This document shows, one piece after another, positions 53,065 through 64,000 of a stretch of 64,000 nt of DNA. This DNA is from Hippasteria phrygiana (Eukaryota; Echinodermata; Asteroidea; Valvatida; Goniasteridae): contig JAZGUH010000326.1 in assembly GCA_037893225.1 (NCBI GenBank), positions 2,046,001 through 2,110,000 of the forward strand. Reading direction: 5' to 3'. The position numbers and the translations under genes were made by a program. The first letter of the stretch is position 1, and every line of letters begins with the position of its first letter. The notes beneath the pieces were generated by a model. That model was not told the DNA's origin, searched no databases, and was given only the letters and a program-made list of their open reading frames with translations.

Positions 53065-55379
53065 ATGAAATATAAACCAAATACAGTAATTTTGACATGT
53101 ATGGATAGCTTAGATCTGGCGCTACATGTTGCAATTATCGGCGGCTTCTTAGAGTTAAAACTTGTGGAGAAAATTCAAACCTCGCAATGTTTATTTTCTT
53201 TCCGGCCAACATCTGTGTACATATTACCGTCTATTTATTGCTCCATGCATGTCAAATTCCCTGGGGTATGGACTTGCTTTATTCATTCATAATTGCATGA
53301 AATATCAACCAAATACAGTAATTTTGACATGTATGGATAGCTTAGATCTGGCGCTACATGTTGCAATTATCGGCGGCTTCTTAGAGTTAAAACTTGTGGA
53401 GAAAATTCAAACCTCGCAATGTTTATTTTCTTTCCGGCCAACATCTGTGTACATATTTCCTTCTATTTTTTGCTCCATGCCTGTCAAATTCCCTTGGGGT
53501 ATGACTTGCTTTACTCATTCATAATTGCATGAAATATCAACCAAATTCAGTAATTTTGACATGTATGGATAGCTTAGATCTGGCGCTACATGTTGCAATC
53601 ATCGGCGGCTTCTTAGAGTTAAAACTTGTGGAGAAAATTCAAACCTCGCAATGTTTATTTTCTTTCCGGCCAACATCTGTGTACATGTTACCGTCTATTT
53701 ATTGCTCCATGCATGTCAAATTCCCTGGGGTATGACTTGCTTTACTCATTCATAATTGCATGAAATATCAACCAAATTCAGTAATGTTGACATGTATGGA
53801 TAGCTTAGATCTGGCGCTACATGTTGCAATCATCGGCGGCTTCTTAGAGTTAAAACTTGTGGAGAAAATTCAAACCTCGCAATGTTTATTTTCTTTCCGG
53901 CCAACATCTGTGTACATATTACCGTCTATTTATTGCTCCATGCATGTCAAATTCCCTGGGGTATGGACTTGCTTTATTCATTCATAATTGCATGAAATAT
54001 CAACCAAATGCAGTAATTTTGACATGTATGGATAGCTTAGATCTGGCGCTACATGTTGCAATCATCGGCGGCTTCTTAGAGTTAAAACTTGTGGAGAAAA
54101 TTCAAACCTCGCAATGTTTATTTTCTTTCCGGCCAACATCTGTGTACATGTTACCGTCTATTTATTGCTCCATGCATGTCAAATTCCCTAGGGTATGACT
54201 TGCGTTACTCATTCATAATTGCATGAAATATAAACCAAATACAGTAATTTTGACATGTATGGATAGCTTAGATCTGGCGCTACATGTTGCAATTATCGGC
54301 GGCTTCTTAGAGTTAAAACTTGTGGAGAAAATTCAAACCTCGCAATGTTTATTTTCTTTCCGGCCAACATCTGTGTACATATTTCCGTCTATTTATTGCT
54401 CCATGCATGTCAAATTCCCTGGGGTATGGACTTGCTTTATTCATTCATAATTGCATGAAATATCAACCAAATACAGTAATTTTGACATGTATGGATAGCT
54501 TAGATCTGGCGCTACATGTTGCAATTATCGGCGGCTTCTTAGAGTTAAAACTTGTGGAGAAAATTCAAACCTCGCAATGTTTATTTTCTTTCCGGCCAAC
54601 ATCTGTGTACATATTTCCTTCTATTTTTTGCTTCATGCCTGTCAAATTCCCTGGGCTATGACTTGCTTTACTCATTCATAATTGCATGAAATATCAACCA
54701 AATTCAGTAATTTTGACATGTATGGATAGCTTAGATCTGGCGCTACATGTTGCAATCATCGGCGGCTTCTTAGAGTTAAAACTTGTGGAGAAAATTCAAA
54801 CCTCGCAATGTTTATTTTCTTTCCGGCCAACATCTGTGTACATGTTACCGTCTATTTATTGCTCCATGCATGTCAAATTCCCTGGGGTATGACTTGCTTT
54901 ACTCATTCATAATTGCATGAAATATCAACCAAATTAAGTAATTTTGACATGTATGGATAGCTTAGATCTGGCGCTACATGTTGCAATCATCGGCGGCTTC
55001 TTAGAGTTAAAACTTGTGGAGAAAATTCAAACCTCGCAATGTTTATTTTCTTTCCGGCCAACATCTGTGTACATATTACCGTCTATTTATTGCTCCATGC
55101 ATGTCAAATTCCCTGGGGTATGGACTTGCTTTATTCATTCATAATTGCATGAAATATCAACCAAATGCAGTAATTTTGACATGTATGGATAGCTTAGATC
55201 TGGCGCTACATGTTGCAATCATCGGCGGCTTCTTAGAGTTAAAACTTGTGGAGAAAATTCAAACCTCGCAATGTTTATTTTCTTTCCGGCCAACATCTGT
55301 GTACATGTTACCGTCTATTTATTGCTCCATGCATGTCAAATTCCCTAGGGTATGACTTGCTTTACTCATTCATAATTGC
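53065..55379. repeat. 10-mer HOR, Y form (2315 bp)
   Basis: Monomers 53065 to 55149 in Y order: a, b with CCCTTGGGG, c, d with G28, e with GCGTTACT, a with T162, b with GCTTCATG, c, d with TAA, e. It corresponds to 44732-47046 at an 8333-bp offset (36 monomers). Confidence 0.9.
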
Positions 55380-55842
55380 ATGAAATATCAACCAAATGCA
55401 GTAATTTTGAAATGTATGGATAGCTTAGATCTGGCGCTACATGTTGCAATCATCGGCGGCTTCTTAGAGTTAAAACTTGTGGAGAAAATTCAAACCTCGC
55501 AATGTTTATTTTCTTTCCGGCCAACATCTGTGTACATATTACCGTCTATTTATTGCTCCATGCATGTCAAATTCCCTGGGGTATGGACTTGCTTTATTCA
55601 TTCATAATTGCATGAAATATCAACCAAATGCAGTAATTTTGACATGTATGGATAGCTTAGATCTGGCGCTACATGTTGCAATCATCGGCGGCTTCTTAGA
55701 GTTAAAACTTGTGGAGAAAATTCAAACCTCGCAATGTTTATTTTCTTTCCGGCCAACATCTGTGTACATGTTACCGTCTATTTATTGCTCCATGCATGTC
55801 AAATTCCCTAGGTTATGACTTGCTTTACTCATTCATAATTGC
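55380..55842. repeat. Two extra monomers between Y 10-mers
   Basis: Units 55380 (GCA, A159, extra G, private A32 at 55411 which breaks the first ACATGT) and 55612 (type e with CTAGGTT). Together they are 463 bp and shift the Y register by two monomers. Confidence 0.87.
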
Positions 55843-58157
55843 ATGAAATATAAACCAAATACAGTAATTTTGACATGTATGGATAGCTTAGATCTGGCGC
55901 TACATGTTGCAATTATCGGCGGCTTCTTAGAGTTAAAACTTGTGGAGAAAATTCAAACCTCGCAATGTTTATTTTCTTTCCGGCCAACATCTGTGTACAT
56001 ATTACCGTCTATTTATTGCTCCATGCATGTCAAATTCCCTGGGGTATGGTCTTGCTTTATTCATTCATAATTGCATGAAATATCAACCAAATACAGTAAT
56101 TTTGACATGTATGGATAGCTTAGATCTGGCGCTACATGTTGCAATTATCGGCGGCTTCTTAGAGTTAAAACTTGTGGAGAAAATTCAAACCTCGCAATGT
56201 TTATTTTCTTTCCGGCCAACATCTGTGTACATATTTCCTTCTATTTTTTGCTCCATGCCTGTCAAATTCCCTTGGGGTATGACTTGCTTTACTCATTCAT
56301 AATTGCATGAAATATCAACCAAATTCAGTAATTTTGACATGTATGGATAGCTTAGATCTGGCGCTACATGTTGCAATCATCGGCGGCTTCTTAGAGTTAA
56401 AACTTGTGGAGAAAATTCAAACCTCGCAATGTTTATTTTCTTTCCGGCCAACATCTGTGTACATGTTACCGTCTATTTATTGCTCCATGCATGTCAAATT
56501 CCCTGGGGTATGACTTGCTTTACTCATTCATAATTGCATGAAATATCAACCAAATTCAGTAATGTTGACATGTATGGATAGCTTAGATCTGGCGCTACAT
56601 GTTGCAATCATCGGCGGCTTCTTAGAGTTAAAACTTGTGGAGAAAATTCAAACCTCGCAATGTTTATTTTCTTTCCGGCCAACATCTGTGTACATATTAC
56701 CGTCTATTTATTGCTCCATGCATGTCAAATTCCCTGGGGTATGGACTTGCTTTATTCATTCATAATTGCATGAAATATCAACCAAATGCAGTAATTTTGA
56801 CATGTATGGATAGCTTAGATCTGGCGCTACATGTTGCAATCATCGGCGGCTTCTTAGAGTTAAAACTTGTGGAGAAAATTCAAACCTCGCAATGTTTATT
56901 TTCTTTCCGGCCAACATCTGTGTACATGTTACCGTCTATTTATTGCTCCATGCATGTCAAATTCCCTAGGGTATGACTTGCGTTACTCATTCATAATTGC
57001 ATGAAATATAAACCAAATACAGTAATTTTGACATGTATGGATAGCTTAGATCTGGCGCTACATGTTGCAATTATCGGCGGCTTCTTAGAGTTAAAACTTG
57101 TGGAGAAAATTCAAACCTCGCAATGTTTATTTTCTTTCCGGCCAACATCTGTGTACATATTTCCGTCTATTTATTGCTCCATGCATGTCAAATTCCCTGG
57201 GGTATGGACTTGCTTTATTCATTCATAATTGCATGAAATATCAACCAAATACAGTAATTTTGACATGTATGGATAGCTTAGATCTGGCGCTACATGTTGC
57301 AATTATCGGCGGCTTCTTAGAGTTAAAACTTGTGGAGAAAATTCAAACCTCGCAATGTTTATTTTCTTTCCGGCCAACATCTGTGTACATATTTCCTTCT
57401 ATTTTTTGCTTCATGCCTGTCAAATTCCCTGGGCTATGACTTGCTTTACTCATTCATAATTGCATGAAATATCAACCAAATTCAGTAATTTTGACATGTA
57501 TGGATAGCTTAGATCTGGCGCTACATGTTGCAATCATCGGCGGCTTCTTAGAGTTAAAACTTGTGGAGAAAATTCAAACCTCGCAATGTTTATTTTCTTT
57601 CCGGCCAACATCTGTGTACATGTTACCGTCTATTTATTGCTCCATGCATGTCAAATTCCCTGGGGTATGACTTGCTTTACTCATTCATAATTGCATGAAA
57701 TATCAACCAAATTAAGTAATTTTGACATGTATGGATAGCTTAGATCTGGCGCTACATGTTGCAATCATCGGCGGCTTCTTAGAGTTAAAACTTGTGGAGA
57801 AAATTCAAACCTCGCAATGTTTATTTTCTTTCCGGCCAACATCTGTGTACATATTACCGTCTATTTATTGCTCCATGCATGTCAAATTCCCTGGGGTATG
57901 GACTTGCTTTATTCATTCATAATTGCATGAAATATCAACCAAATGCAGTAATTTTGACATGTATGGATAGCTTAGATCTGGCGCTACATGTTGCAATCAT
58001 CGGCGGCTTCTTAGAGTTAAAACTTGTGGAGAAAATTCAAACCTCGCAATGTTTATTTTCTTTCCGGCCAACATCTGTGTACATGTTACCGTCTATTTAT
58101 TGCTCCATGCATGTCAAATTCCCTAGGGTATGACTTGCTTTACTCATTCATAATTGC
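55843..58157. repeat. 10-mer HOR, Y form (2315 bp)
   Basis: Ten monomers from 55843 to 57927 in Y order. The first unit has a private T in place of A in the tail (TATGGTCTTGC near 56050), repeated at the same place of the next copy near 58365, which marks a recent tandem duplication. Confidence 0.9.
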
Positions 58158-60472
58158 ATGAAATATAAACCAAATACAGTAATTTTGACATGTATGGATA
58201 GCTTAGATCTGGCGCTACATGTTGCAATTATCGGCGGCTTCTTAGAGTTAAAACTTGTGGAGAAAATTCAAACCTCGCAATGTTTATTTTCTTTCCGGCC
58301 AACATCTGTGTACATATTACCGTCTATTTATTGCTCCATGCATGTCAAATTCCCTGGGGTATGGTCTTGCTTTATTCATTCATAATTGCATGAAATATCA
58401 ACCAAATACAGTAATTTTGACATGTATGGATAGCTTAGATCTGGCGCTACATGTTGCAATTATCGGCGGCTTCTTAGAGTTAAAACTTGTGGAGAAAATT
58501 CAAACCTCGCAATGTTTATTTTCTTTCCGGCCAACATCTGTGTACATATTTCCTTCTATTTTTTGCTCCATGCCTGTCAAATTCCCTTGGGGTATGACTT
58601 GCTTTACTCATTCATAATTGCATGAAATATCAACCAAATTCAGTAATTTTGACATGTATGGATAGCTTAGATCTGGCGCTACATGTTGCAATCATCGGCG
58701 GCTTCTTAGAGTTAAAACTTGTGGAGAAAATTCAAACCTCGCAATGTTTATTTTCTTTCCGGCCAACATCTGTGTACATGTTACCGTCTATTTATTGCTC
58801 CATGCATGTCAAATTCCCTGGGGTATGACTTGCTTTACTCATTCATAATTGCATGAAATATCAACCAAATTCAGTAATGTTGACATGTATGGATAGCTTA
58901 GATCTGGCGCTACATGTTGCAATCATCGGCGGCTTCTTAGAGTTAAAACTTGTGGAGAAAATTCAAACCTCGCAATGTTTATTTTCTTTCCGGCCAACAT
59001 CTGTGTACATATTACCGTCTATTTATTGCTCCATGCATGTCAAATTCCCTGGGGTATGGACTTGCTTTATTCATTCATAATTGCATGAAATATCAACCAA
59101 ATGCAGTAATTTTGACATGTATGGATAGCTTAGATCTGGCGCTACATGTTGCAATCATCGGCGGCTTCTTAGAGTTAAAACTTGTGGAGAAAATTCAAAC
59201 CTCGCAATGTTTATTTTCTTTCCGGCCAACATCTGTGTACATGTTACCGTCTATTTATTGCTCCATGCATGTCAAATTCCCTAGGGTATGACTTGCGTTA
59301 CTCATTCATAATTGCATGAAATATAAACCAAATACAGTAATTTTGACATGTATGGATAGCTTAGATCTGGCGCTACATGTTGCAATTATCGGCGGCTTCT
59401 TAGAGTTAAAACTTGTGGAGAAAATTCAAACCTCGCAATGTTTATTTTCTTTCCGGCCAACATCTGTGTACATATTTCCGTCTATTTATTGCTCCATGCA
59501 TGTCAAATTCCCTGGGGTATGGACTTGCTTTATTCATTCATAATTGCATGAAATATCAACCAAATACAGTAATTTTGACATGTATGGATAGCTTAGATCT
59601 GGCGCTACATGTTGCAATTATCGGCGGCTTCTTAGAGTTAAAACTTGTGGAGAAAATTCAAACCTCGCAATGTTTATTTTCTTTCCGGCCAACATCTGTG
59701 TACATATTTCCTTCTATTTTTTGCTTCATGCCTGTCAAATTCCCTGGGCTATGACTTGCTTTACTCATTCATAATTGCATGAAATATCAACCAAATTCAG
59801 TAATTTTGACATGTATGGATAGCTTAGATCTGGCGCTACATGTTGCAATCATCGGCGGCTTCTTAGAGTTAAAACTTGTGGAGAAAATTCAAACCTCGCA
59901 ATGTTTATTTTCTTTCCGGCCAACATCTGTGTACATGTTACCGTCTATTTATTGCTCCATGCATGTCAAATTCCCTGGGGTATGACTTGCTTTACTCATT
60001 CATAATTGCATGAAATATCAACCAAATTAAGTAATTTTGACATGTATGGATAGCTTAGATCTGGCGCTACATGTTGCAATCATCGGCGGCTTCTTAGAGT
60101 TAAAACTTGTGGAGAAAATTCAAACCTCGCAATGTTTATTTTCTTTCCGGCCAACATCTGTGTACATATTACCGTCTATTTATTGCTCCATGCATGTCAA
60201 ATTCCCTGGGGTATGGACTTGCTTTATTCATTCATAATTGCATGAAATATCAACCAAATGCAGTAATTTTGACATGTATGGATAGCTTAGATCTGGCGCT
60301 ACATGTTGCAATCATCGGCGGCTTCTTAGAGTTAAAACTTGTGGAGAAAATTCAAACCTCGCAATGTTTATTTTCTTTCCGGCCAACATCTGTGTACATG
60401 TTACCGTCTATTTATTGCTCCATGCATGTCAAATTCCCTAGGGTATGACTTGCTTTACTCATTCATAATTGC
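58158..60472. repeat. 10-mer HOR, Y form, tandem copy (2315 bp)
   Basis: Ten monomers from 58158 to 60242 repeating the preceding 10-mer at a constant 2315-bp offset, including the private TATGGTCTTGC. I noticed no difference between the two copies when comparing them by eye. Confidence 0.9.
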
Positions 60473-62093
60473 ATGAAATATAAACCAAATACAGTAATTT
60501 TGACATGTATGGATAGCTTAGATCTGGCGCTACATGTTGCAATTATCGGCGGCTTCTTAGAGTTAAAACTTGTGGAGAAAATTCAAACCTCGCAATGTTT
60601 ATTTTCTTTCCGGCCAACATCTGTGTACATATTTCCGTCTATTTATTGCTCCATGCATGTCAAATTCCCTGGGGTATGGACTTGCTTTATTCATTCATAA
60701 TTGCATGAAATATCAACCAAATACAGTAATTTTGACATGTATGGATAGCTTAGATCTGGCGCTACATGTTGCAATTATCGGCGGCTTCTTAGAGTTAAAA
60801 CTTGTGGAGAAAATTCAAACCTCGCAATGTTTATTTTCTTTCCGGCCAACATCTGTGTACATATTTCCGTCTATTTATTGCTCCATGCATGTCAAATTCC
60901 CTGGGGTATGGACTTGCTTTATTCATTCATAATTGCATGAAATATCAACCAAATACAGTAATTTTGACATGTATGGATAGCTTAGATCTGGCGCTACATG
61001 TTGCAATTATCGGCGGCTTCTTAGAGTTAAAACTTGTGGAGAAAATTCAAACCTCGCAATGTTTATTTTCTTTCCGGCCAACATCTGTGTACATATTTCC
61101 TTCTATTTTTTGCTTCATGCCTGTCAAATTCCCTGGGCTATGACTTGCTTTATTCATTCATAATTGCATGAAATATCAACCAAATTCAGTAATTTTGACA
61201 TGTATGGATAGCTTAGATCTGGCGCTACATGTTGCAATCATCGGCGGCTTCTTAGAGTTAAAACTTGTGGAGAAAATTCAAACCTCGCAATGTTTATTTT
61301 CTTTCCGGCCAACATCTGTGTACATGTTACCGTCTATTTATTGCTCCATGCATGTCAAATTCCCTGGGGTATGACTTGCTTTACTCATTCATAATTGCAT
61401 GAAATATCAACCAAATTAAGTAATTTTGACATGTATGGATAGCTTAGATCTGGCGCTACATGTTGCAATCATCGGCGGCTTCTTAGAGTTAAAACTTGTG
61501 GAGAAAATTCAAACCTCGCAATGTTTATTTTCTTTCCGGCCAACATCTGTGTACATATTACCGTCTATTTATTGCTCCATGCATGTCAAATTCCCTGGGG
61601 TATGGACTTGCTTTATTCATTCATAATTGCATGAAATATCAACCAAATGCAGTAATTTTGACATGTATGGATAGCTTAGATCTGGCGCTACATGTTGCAA
61701 TCATCGGCGGCTTCTTAGAGTTAAAACTTGTGGAGAAAATTCAAACCTCGCAATGTTTATTTTCTTTCCGGCCAACATCTGTGTACATATTACCGTCTAT
61801 TTATTGCTCCATGCATGTCAAATTCCCTGGGGTATGGACTTGCTTTATTCATTCATAATTGCATGAAATATCAACCAAATACAGTAATTTTGACATGTAT
61901 GGATAGCTTAGATCTGGCGCTACATGTTGCAATTATCGGCGGCTTCTTAGAGTTAAAACTTGTGGAGAAAATTCAAACCTCGCAATGTTTATTTTCTTTC
62001 CGGCCAACATCTGTGTACATATTTCCTTCTATTTTTTGCTCCATGCCTGTCAAATTCCCTTGGGTATGACTTGCTTTACTCATTCATAATTGC
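60473..62093. repeat. Rearranged segment with two chimeric monomers
   Basis: Units 60473, 60705, 60937, 61168, 61399, 61631 and 61863. Monomer 60705 starts like b (C10, ACA) and ends like the T162 form of a, giving two T162/G165 units in a row. Monomer 61631 starts like e (GCA, C72) and ends like a (A159, extra G), so it spans the place of two monomers. Unit 60937 has T217 without the extra G (61141-61160), an unusual combination. Confidence 0.85.
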
Positions 62094-63945
62094 ATGAAAT
62101 ATCAACCAAATTAAGTAATTTTGACATGTATGGATAGCTTAGATCTGGCGCTACATGTTGCAATCATCGGCGGCTTCTTAGAGTTAAAACTTGTGGAGAA
62201 AATTCAAACCTTGCAATGTTTATTTTCTTTCCGGCCAACATCTGTGTACATATTACCGTCTATTTATTGCTCCATGCATGTCAAATTCCCTGGGGTATGG
62301 ACTTGCTTTATTCATTCATAATTGCATGAAATATCAACCAAATGCAGTAATTTTGACATGTATGGATAGCTTAGATCTGGCGCTACATGTTGCAATCATC
62401 GGCGGCTTCTTAGAGTTAAAACTTGTGGAGAAAATTCAAACCTCGCAATGTTTATTTTCTTTCCGGCCAACATCTGTGTACATGTTACCGTCTATTTATT
62501 GCTCCATGCATGTCAAATTCCCTAGGGTATGACTTGCTTTACTCATTCATAATTGCATGAAATATAAACCAAATACAGTAATTTTGACATGTATGGATAG
62601 CTTAGATCTGGCGCTACATGTTGCAATTATCGGCGGCTTCTTAGAGTTAAAACTTATGGAGAAAATTCAAACCTCGCAATGTTTATTTTCTTTCCGGCCA
62701 ACATCTGTGTACATATTACCGTCTATTTATTGCTCCATGCATGTCAAATTCCCTGGGGTATGGACTTGCTTTATTCATTCATAATTGCATGAAATATCAA
62801 CCAAATACAGTAATTTTGACATGTATGGATAGCTTAGATCTGGCGCTACATGTTGCAATTATCGGCGGCTTCTTAGAGTTAAAACTTGTGGAGAAAATTC
62901 AAACCTCGCAATGTTTATTTTCTTTCCGGCCAACATCTGTGTACATATTTCCTTCTATTTTTTGCTCCATGCCTGTCAAATTCCCTGGGGTATGACTTGC
63001 TTTACTCATTCATAATTGCATGAAATATCAACCAAATTCAGTAATTTTGACATGTATGGATAGCTTAGATCTGGCGCTACATGTTGCAATCATCGGCGGC
63101 TTCTTAGAGTTAAAACTTGTGGAGAAAATTCAAACCTCGCAATGTTTATTTTCTTTCCGGCCAACATCTGTGTACATGTTACCGTCTATTTATTGCTCCA
63201 TGCATGTCAAATTCCCTGGGGTATGACTTGCTTTACTCATTCATAATTGCATGAAATATCAACCAAATTCAGTAATTTTGACATGTATGGATAGCTTAGA
63301 TCTGGCGCTACATGTTGCAATCATCGGCGGCTTCTTAGAGTTAAAACTTGTGGAGAAAATTCAAACCTCGCAATGTTTATTTTCTTTCCGGCCAACATCT
63401 GTGTACATATTACCGTCTATTTATTGCTCCATGCATGTCAAATTCCCTGGGGTATGGACTTGCTTTATTCATTCATAATTGCATGAAATATCAACCAAAT
63501 GCAGTAATTTTGACATGTATGGATAGCTTAGATCTGGCGCTACATGTTGCAATCATCGGCGGCTTCTTAGAGTTAAAACTTGTGGAGAAAATTCAAACCT
63601 CGCAATGTTTATTTTCTTTCCGGCCAACATCTGTGTACATGTTACCGTCTATTTATTGCTCCATGCATGTCAAATTCCCTAGGGTATGACTTGCTTTACT
63701 CATTCATAATTGCATGAAATATAAACCAAATACAGTAATTTTGACATGTATGGATAGCTTAGATCTGGCGCTACATGTTGCAATTATCGGCGGCTTCTTA
63801 GAGTTAAAACTTGTGGAGAAAATTCAAACCTCGCAATGTTTATTTTCTTTCCGGCCAACATCTGTGTACATATTACCGTCTATTTATTGCTCCATGCATG
63901 TCAAATTCCCTGGGGTATGGACTTGCTTTATTCATTCATAATTGC
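62094..63945. repeat. Block matching 15569-17420
   Basis: Eight monomers (62094 to 63714) follow the order of 15569 to 17189 at a constant 46525-bp offset, with the rare T119 marker at 62212 and 15687. The one difference I noticed is A100 in the 62557 unit (position 62656). The match extends left through 61863 (equal to 15338) and right to the window edge. Confidence 0.88.
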
Positions 63946-64000
63946 ATGAAATATCAACCAAATACAGTAATTTTGACATGTATGGATAGCTTAGATCTGG
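63946..64000. repeat. Partial satellite monomer at right edge
   Basis: First 55 bp of a monomer with C10 and ACA at 19-21, as expected for type b after type a. The array continues beyond the window. Confidence 0.95.

Larger units (their letters stand above)
1..64000. repeat. Satellite DNA array, 231/232-bp monomer, spans whole window
   Basis: The same unit recurs head-to-tail from the first to the last base, with every copy in one orientation. I count 276 complete monomers between 66 and 63945; 63880 bp divided by 276 gives 231.4 bp. About 150 units are 231 bp, about 125 are 232 bp and one is 230 bp. No transposon, inverted block, simple-repeat tract or unique spacer interrupts the array. 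Divergence is low and mostly confined to diagnostic sites shared by many monomers, which is the signature of concerted evolution. Higher-order periods of 463, 1157, 1852, 2083-2084, 2314-2315 and about 5.5-6 kb are superimposed. The family is not one I recognise. Location at a centromere, pericentromere or other heterochromatin is inference from array style only. Both edges of the window cut through monomers, so the array extends beyond it. Confidence 0.98.

Noticed and set aside
66..63941. Hundreds of plus-strand open frames of 66-120 codons, one or two per monomer
   Set aside because: They are the satellite monomer read in frame (231 = 77 x 3) and all end within one or two units. Type-defining changes alter residues or give TAA/TGA at 19-21, the extra G shifts frame, and nothing joins them into a longer gene. 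There is no sign of coding selection.
1..64000. CRISPR array
   Set aside because: Repeats are about 231 bp and directly adjoining, with no unique spacers and no cas-like genes.
1..64000. Gene encoding a long tandem-repeat protein
   Set aside because: No frame stays open across more than about one and a half monomers on either strand; in-frame stops recur in every unit.
1..64000. Ribosomal DNA, 5S or tRNA-derived tandem repeat
   Set aside because: No rRNA-like conserved segments, no GGTTCGA-type B box and no cloverleaf-forming segment were seen in the monomer.

Overview
The whole 64 kb window is one uninterrupted head-to-tail satellite DNA array. I count 276 complete monomers (first starts at 66, last ends at 63945), with a 65-bp partial monomer at the left edge and a 55-bp partial at the right. 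All monomers are in the same orientation and are 231 or 232 bp, except one of 230 bp. There is no unique sequence, transposon, RNA gene or credible protein-coding gene on either strand. Array edges lie outside the window. Such a long, homogeneous, AT-rich array (consensus about 38% GC by hand count) points to eukaryotic heterochromatin, for example (peri)centromeric or subtelomeric DNA. I do not recognise the family and cannot name the organism or prove the chromosomal location.

Monomer numbering used throughout starts at the ATGAAATAT that opens each unit; this phase is arbitrary. Most of positions 29-154 is nearly invariant. Differences concentrate at diagnostic sites: 10, 19-20, 28, 72, 95, 155-165, 173, 185, 199-201, one G insertion after 206, and 217. 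These define monomer types that recur in fixed orders, so the array has higher-order repeat (HOR) structure. The commonest string is five types, called here a-b-c-d-e (1157 bp). a: A10, ACA at 19-21, 232 bp. b: ACA at 19-21, T162/T165/T173, C185, 231 bp. c: TCA, G159, 231 bp. d: TCA, TAA or TGA, A159, 232 bp. e: GCA, G159, A199, 231 bp. Pairs of pentamers form 10-mers of 2314 bp (X) and 2315 bp (Y).

Layout: 66-991 dimers of 463 bp; 992-4925 two 9-mers (2083-bp offset); 4926-9319 mixed order; 9320-18809 pentamer and 10-mer domain; 18810-30612 a second domain with its own types and tandem 8-mers (1852 bp) and 9-mers (2084 bp); 30613-32235 a divergent island with substitutions found nowhere else; 32236-33391 a copy of the string left of the island; 33392-64000 pentamer domain again, with a 24-mer/26-mer tandem duplication (37326-48898), 9-mers (48899-53064) and Y 10-mers (53065-60472). 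Blocks also recur at 24.07 kb and 46.5 kb distance.

There is no gene network here. What the window records is the turnover of a satellite: nested tandem duplications, whole-monomer deletions that leave chimeric monomers, local homogenisation, and one relict patch that escaped it. All counts, offsets and alignments were made by eye and need a dot-plot and a monomer phylogeny to confirm.
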